From: Crocinitomicaceae bacterium
Lineage (GTDB): Bacteria; Bacteroidota; Bacteroidia; Flavobacteriales_D; Sanyastnellaceae
Direction: 5' to 3'
Assembly (NCBI GenBank): GCA_020848015.1
Contig: JADLBA010000109.1
Location: forward strand, 1-10,896
Length of the DNA stretch: 10,896 bases
A model generated the notes under the pieces. That model did no database searches and was not told where the DNA came from. It saw nothing but the letters and a program-made list of their open reading frames with translations. The position numbers and the translations under genes are program-made. Of this stretch, positions 7,426 to 10,896 are shown piece after piece; position 1 is the first letter of the stretch; every line of letters starts with the position of its first letter.

Positions 7426-7441
7426 ATCTATAATATCAAAT

Positions 7442-8530
7442 ATGTCAAGACCCCGATTTCATACTCTTCGCGTTCATCAGATACGACGTGAAACTTCAGA
7501 ATGTATTTCGGTATCATTCGATGTTCCAGAAGAACTGAAAGATGCCTACTTGTTCAGACAAGGCCAGTATCTGACCTTGCGCGCTGTGGTGAATGGAGAG
7601 GATATTCGCCGTTCCTATTCGATTTGTACTGGAATAAATGATGGGGATCTTCGGGTAGCAATAAAAAGAGTAGAGCAGGGCATTTTTTCAAACTGGGCTT
7701 TTGATTCGTTATCTGAAGGCGATGAAATACAGGTGATGACTCCTACCGGGCATTTCACCGCCCCTCTTGACCCCGCTCAAAAAAAGAACTACTTATTGGT
7801 GGCAGCGGGAAGTGGTATTACACCTGTTTTATCTATCGTGAAATCGGTACTTTCAGCCGAACCTAAAAGCGGAGTTTCTCTGATCTATGGCAACCGCTTT
7901 TTTAGTTCTATTATTTTTCGTGAGGAGTTGGAAGATTTGAAAGACCGGCACCTCGGACGCTTCCGGTTGTTTCATGTTCTAAGTGCTGAACCCAATGAGA
8001 TAGATCTGTTTCATGGCCGGATCAACAGTGAAAAATTAGATAGATTTTGTACTTCATTTATCAACTTTGATAAAACAGATGAAGTATTTGTCTGCGGACC
8101 TGAACCCCTTATCAGGTGTGTGAAGGATTTTGCCTTTAAAAATGGCAAAGATGAGTCGCAGGTACATTTCGAATTGTTTGCAACACCCGGAACAACCCCT
8201 GTTAGTGCGCGTCCTTATACCCAGGAAAAAAAGGATACAATAGGGAAAGTGTGTGATGTCAATATTATTCTCGATGGTCAGCGGGTCAATTTTAAAATGC
8301 CGATGGATGGCATTTCAATACTTGATGCTGCACAGTTACAAGGGATGGACGTTCCTTTTTCGTGCAAGGGAGGAATGTGCTGTACCTGCCGTGCTCATCT
8401 TGATGAAGGGCAGGTTGAAATGGAAGTGAATTATGCGCTTGAGCCGGGGGAGCTCGATGCCGGATTTATTCTCACCTGCCAGTCTAGGCCAGTGACTGAA
8501 AAGGTGGTGGTTGACTATGACAAGCAATAA
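7442..8530 (+). CDS. paaE: Phenylacetyl-CoA epoxidase reductase subunit PaaE
   Basis: The protein is 362 residues and is the electron-supply subunit of the epoxidase, moving electrons from NAD(P)H to the PaaA di-iron centre. It has the ferredoxin-NADP reductase fold, with the FAD-binding RRSYS motif at 56-60 and the nicotinamide-binding GSGITP (123-128) and CGPEPLI (218-224). A C-terminal plant-type 2Fe-2S ferredoxin domain is fused on, with cluster ligands C308, C313, C316 and C346. All cofactor motifs are intact. The gene order is unusual: paaE is divergent from paaA across a 187-bp intergenic region, where I would expect the same strand in a typical paa operon. Its 3' end converges on the secreted-protein gene with a 114-bp gap. 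Confidence 0.97.
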   Translation: MSRPRFHTLRVHQIRRETSECISVSFDVPEELKDAYLFRQGQYLTLRAVVNGEDIRRSYSICTGINDGDLRVAIKRVEQGIFSNWAFDSLSEGDEIQVMTPTGHFTAPLDPAQKKNYLLVAAGSGITPVLSIVKSVLSAEPKSGVSLIYGNRFFSSIIFREELEDLKDRHLGRFRLFHVLSAEPNEIDLFHGRINSEKLDRFCTSFINFDKTDEVFVCGPEPLIRCVKDFAFKNGKDESQVHFELFATPGTTPVSARPYTQEKKDTIGKVCDVNIILDGQRVNFKMPMDGISILDAAQLQGMDVPFSCKGGMCCTCRAHLDEGQVEMEVNYALEPGELDAGFILTCQSRPVTEKVVVDYDKQ

Positions 8531-8564
8531 GCAGGAATTTTGGAACAGTAGTGGTTGCGAAAAC

Positions 8565-8580
8565 CGAACACCCAGGTTCG
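8565..8580 (-). terminator. Weak hairpin with short T-run between paaE and the secreted-protein gene
   Basis: On the minus strand CGAAC and GTTCG pair around a 6-base loop and are followed by GGTTTTCG. It lies about 65 bp past the stop of the secreted-protein gene, in the 114-bp convergent gap. The stem is only 5 bp and the T-run only 4, so it is a weak candidate. Confidence 0.2.
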
Positions 8581-8644
8581 CTCAATATCGTACCCACTTT
8601 CACCTGTTATAAATGAAGAGGTAGTCTCTGCCTGCTAACTTGCT

Positions 8645-10099
8645 TTATCTGATAGTTTGGAACCGTACTATTTCTGTCCCCGTAGGTAATGGCAAATAGA
8701 CAATATAGAGGCCGGAGGGGAGGTCGGACAAATCAACTGACACGCCAGGTGTAATGGTTCTTTCCAGGCATTTTTTTCCTGAGATATCATAGATAGAAAC
8801 TACCGCATTATTGAAGTTATCTGAAGTGTATGTAAGAAAGCCATCCCGAATGATAATGGAATGGGAGGACGGATTTATATCTGAAATATCATTTGTAAAA
8901 TCAATGCAGCTTTCCTCACTATAGGTATTCGTATAATTTCCCAGAATCACGTTGGTGAGGTGAATGATGTAAGCTTGTGCACCGGCTGTTTCACTATAGC
9001 TATAGGTAACGCCCGCAACGATGGCCTGATGGTCTTCCGTTATGTTGATAGAATAAATTTCATCATTTCCTGATTGACCGAAAGTATGACCAATTACCCA
9101 TTGCCCCGCAAGAGTTCTTTGTTGGAGCATAATGTCGTTTTCCCCTCCACCATAAGCATTTTGAGATCCACCAATCATAAATCCATCAGACCAGAAACAA
9201 ATATCGCGGATGGGATAATCGGTATTGATGCTTTCTCCATCAACCAGTGTTTGAGCGGATCCGTTAAAGTCAGAGGTAACAACAAGGGCATCCTGATATT
9301 CTCCTGTTTTGTGGTATCCGCAAGCCATCATCCCCTGCATACCGGGCTTCAGACCATAGAATTCACTTTCTCCGCCGGAAAGATGAAATTCAGTAAATGT
9401 TTGGAAATTACTATCTATACCTATTAGCCAAGCCTCTGTACTTTCAGTATCTGAGAAATGGTCGGTAGCTCCGGCAACAAAAATTGTATCATTCCTCGTG
9501 ATGACCGAATTGAAAGTATCGTTTCCACTATAGCCGAATTTTTCGCTCTGCAGTATCTGTCCATCCGGATGGATCTTTAGCAGGAATCCATCAGAACCAC
9601 CGGCGGTATCCGAAAATGTATATCCACAGACGAAAATTTTTCCATCGGAGTCAACCGAAATATCATTCCCGAAATCCCAGTCCTGGCCGCCATAGTCTAG
9701 GCTCCAGAGCACATCTCCATCGCTATCGGTCTTAACTATTAAAACATTATATACATTTTGCTGAGATGTATTCGTAAAACCGCAGAGAAGAAAATTTCCA
9801 TCAGAGTCTATCGCAAGTGCCCTAGCATTGTCAACGCCGTTTCCTCCATAGCGATGTGTCCAAATACAATTCATATCAGCATCCAGTTTCATAAGAAAAA
9901 AGTCGGTATCACCTCCAGGAGTTGAACTGGTAGTACCGGTAACGGCATATCCACCGCCTGGAAGTGGAATGGCCTCTCTCGCTTCCTCGAATCCAGCCCC
10001 TCCAATGATCTTATGCAGAGCCGCTTCGGGCTGAGGAAAAGCTATGCACGGATAAAAGAAAGGGAGAAATGAAAGTATTCTTTTTAGCAGTTTCTCCAT
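8645..10099 (-). CDS. Secreted repeat protein with type IX secretion C-terminal sorting domain
   Basis: The protein is 484 residues from the ATG at 10099; an ATG ten codons upstream (10129) would place a charged stretch before the signal peptide, so I prefer the inner start. MEKLLKRILSFLPFFYPCIAF is a signal peptide, probably cut near residue 20-26; the cysteine is not in a lipobox. Residues ~28-390 hold degenerate units of about 50 residues with the pattern YGG...D....I..DSDG...V.G.T.S...G..D..L.K.D.DG...W, suggesting a beta-propeller or similar beta-repeat fold. The last ~65 residues (VSIYDISGKK, VDLSDLPSGLYIV, EIVRFQTIR) match the Por-type sorting domain that directs outer-membrane passage by the type IX system. 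Function is unknown: surface or secreted, with no catalytic motif seen. No link to the paa genes is evident. Confidence 0.92.
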   Translation of the reverse strand: MEKLLKRILSFLPFFYPCIAFPQPEAALHKIIGGAGFEEAREAIPLPGGGYAVTGTTSSTPGGDTDFFLMKLDADMNCIWTHRYGGNGVDNARALAIDSDGNFLLCGFTNTSQQNVYNVLIVKTDSDGDVLWSLDYGGQDWDFGNDISVDSDGKIFVCGYTFSDTAGGSDGFLLKIHPDGQILQSEKFGYSGNDTFNSVITRNDTIFVAGATDHFSDTESTEAWLIGIDSNFQTFTEFHLSGGESEFYGLKPGMQGMMACGYHKTGEYQDALVVTSDFNGSAQTLVDGESINTDYPIRDICFWSDGFMIGGSQNAYGGGENDIMLQQRTLAGQWVIGHTFGQSGNDEIYSINITEDHQAIVAGVTYSYSETAGAQAYIIHLTNVILGNYTNTYSEESCIDFTNDISDINPSSHSIIIRDGFLTYTSDNFNNAVVSIYDISGKKCLERTITPGVSVDLSDLPSGLYIVYLPLPTGTEIVRFQTIR

Positions 10100-10473
10100 T
10101 TTTTTATTTCTCTTCGTAATAAGTATCATTCATTGTGTATTGTCATTCTATCCAATAAAAATATCCTTTCTGAAGTGTTTGCTCTCGTATCCTACTTATC
10201 ATAGGCACTATACGAAATTTCTAAAACAGTATGCCGATCGAGCCGCAATTTAATAAAGCAACTCTGCCACAGGTTTTGAAAATCTTAGTTAGTTTGATTT
10301 TATTTCTGTATTCCGAGCTTATTTTGCAGAGGGCTATTCATAATTTTCAAATATATTTTTTAGTGAAACTGATTTGCTACGATTCAATGATTTTAATTTC
10401 ATCTTCCGTCAATTCATAGAGTTAATGAACGAATATATTGGTTTGGGTATTGCCGAAGTAGCGGATTATTAGC

Positions 10474-10510
10474 ACTAAAATTCAATAGAATTACTGCCGT
10501 TGAATTTAGT
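10474..10510. repeat. Imperfect inverted repeat near the integrase fragment
   Basis: ACTAAAATTCAA (10474-10485) and TTGAATTTAGT (10500-10510) are reverse complements except for one extra A in the left arm, around a 14-base centre. This is an 11-bp stem with one bulge. It lies about 120 bp upstream of the integrase-like start and may be an element-associated site or a hairpin in a leader RNA. Confidence 0.4.
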
Positions 10511-10535
10511 ACAAATGTTTCATAGTAGCACGTCA

Positions 10536-10549
10536 GCCGGCATTTTGCC
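10536..10549. repeat. Small palindrome and hairpin upstream of the integrase fragment
   Basis: GCCGGC (10536-10541) is a perfect 6-bp palindrome, and the overlapping GGCA-TTT-TGCC (10539-10549) is a 4-bp stem with a 3-base loop. From memory, this kind of block often precedes integrases in Bacteroidota genomes, but I cannot confirm it here. Confidence 0.3.
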
Positions 10550-10628
10550 AATACGCTGTTGCACTAAACCTTCGGTAGCCTCTTCTTTTCATTGTCGTAA
10601 ACATACGCATAACTAAATCATTTTAATT

Positions 10629-10847
10629 ATGCGTACTACAAAAATTCAATTTGCCGACGCGGGTTCGGCTGCTACCATCGTTAAGATGGCTTGTGAACGG
10701 GTGGAAGGATTTTCTGCTCTCTACACACGCTTTGAACGCAAGATGTCCATTGCGGGAAAAAGCCTAAGTACCATCACCAATTATGGTTGTCACATTTTGC
10801 TTAACCCCATAAACCAACAGATAAAGAATAAACCGAAAACTGCATAA
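10629..10847 (+). pseudogene. Truncated tyrosine recombinase (integrase) N-terminus
   Basis: The frame starts at an ATG at 10629 and stops after 72 codons. Residues 1-54 look like the N-terminal SAM-like (core-binding) part of a Bacteroidota tyrosine integrase I know from memory to accompany IS91-type elements: IVKMACERVEGFSALYTRFE followed by RKMSIAGKSLSTITNYG. In intact relatives this continues as about 200 more residues with the catalytic domain (R...HxxR...Y). Here the similarity fades after NYG-C-H at about position 10797, and an unrelated lysine-rich tail follows to a stop. The R expected after NYG is a C (CGT to TGT would explain it). No catalytic residue remains, so the product cannot be an active recombinase. 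A deletion or insertion breakpoint near 10797 is the likely cause. The family call is from memory of the motif. Confidence 0.65.
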
Positions 10848-10858
10848 CGATGCGGACG

Positions 10859-10872
10859 GCCACCGGCTTGGC
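10859..10872. repeat. Small hairpin downstream of the integrase fragment
   Basis: GCCA (10859-10862) and TGGC (10869-10872) pair around CCGGCT, just after a TAACGATGCGG stretch that directly overlaps the end of the ORF. Together with the hairpin at 10539-10549 it gives a rough mirror arrangement around the truncated integrase. The window ends 24 bp later, so the structure cannot be followed. Confidence 0.25.
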
Positions 10873-10896
10873 TGAACGATAGATGAATTGCCAGCA

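Larger units (their letters stand above)
10100..10628. other. About 530 bp without a convincing gene
   Basis: This stretch separates the secreted-protein gene from the integrase fragment. I found no tRNA, rRNA or recognisable protein. A 62-codon plus-strand frame at 10231-10419 is AT-rich and unlike any family I know. The right half holds an imperfect inverted repeat (10474-10510), a short direct repeat GCACTAAA (10472 and 10561) and a small hairpin (10539-10549), which fit the flank of a mobile element. The left part should contain the promoter of the secreted-protein gene, but I see no clear consensus. Confidence 0.5.

Noticed and set aside
9074..9427. Plus-strand 117-codon frame
   Set aside because: It is antisense to the secreted repeat protein, which has a signal peptide, repeats and sorting tail in one frame.
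10040..10099. Lipoprotein signal in the secreted repeat protein
   Set aside because: The cysteine at residue 18 is preceded by FYP, not a lipobox; with a type IX tail present, signal peptidase I cleavage is more likely.
10231..10419. Plus-strand 62-codon hydrophobic frame
   Set aside because: It is in an AT-rich intergenic stretch where isoleucine, leucine and phenylalanine codons arise by chance; no family, ribosome site or conserved neighbour supports it.
1..10896. CRISPR arrays, tRNA or rRNA genes, toxin-antitoxin or defence modules
   Set aside because: I looked in the intergenic stretches on both strands and saw no regular spaced repeats, no cloverleaf-like sequence and no defence-type motifs.

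Overview
The window reads as a chromosomal segment of a Bacteroidota bacterium. Three things point there: a secreted protein with a type IX secretion (Por-type) C-terminal sorting tail, start codons without clear Shine-Dalgarno sequences, and a truncated integrase of a type I recall from Bacteroidota insertion elements. Base composition looks moderate to slightly AT-rich. I could not place the organism below phylum level.

Layout, left to right. (1) Positions 1-1855, minus strand: recR followed 16 bp later by a membrane-anchored family 2 glycosyltransferase whose 3' end lies outside the window. (2) 1976-3469, plus strand: a sodium:solute symporter, divergent from recR and convergent with paaD. 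(3) 3492-8530: the five subunits of the phenylacetyl-CoA epoxidase (ring 1,2-epoxidase, PaaABCDE) in an unusual arrangement. paaB, paaC and paaD run together on the minus strand. paaA is also on the minus strand but about 1.2 kb upstream of paaB. paaE is on the plus strand, divergent from paaA. (4) 5308-6244, plus strand: a tight three-gene operon of two small single-domain rhodaneses and a thioredoxin, sitting between paaA and paaB and pointing the opposite way. (5) 8645-10099, minus strand: a secreted repeat protein with a type IX sorting tail. (6) 10100-10896: about 530 bp without a convincing gene, then an ORF that starts like a tyrosine integrase but stops after 72 codons, with small palindromes on both sides. 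This looks like the remains of a mobile element.

How the genes work together. PaaA (di-iron oxygenase) and PaaC (structural partner), with PaaB, form the epoxidase core. PaaE passes electrons from NAD(P)H through FAD and a 2Fe-2S cluster. PaaD is thought to help Fe-S or metal-centre maturation. Together they convert phenylacetyl-CoA to its 1,2-epoxide. No CoA ligase, isomerase, PaaZ-type hydrolase or regulator is visible, so the rest of the pathway must lie elsewhere. The rhodanese-rhodanese-thioredoxin operon is a plausible persulfide/thiol relay. A functional link to the epoxidase is only a hypothesis from position.

Most of the window is recognisable. The features most worth a second look are the split paa cluster with its embedded sulfur-transfer operon, and the degraded integrase region at the right edge. 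I did not find a clearly new system.
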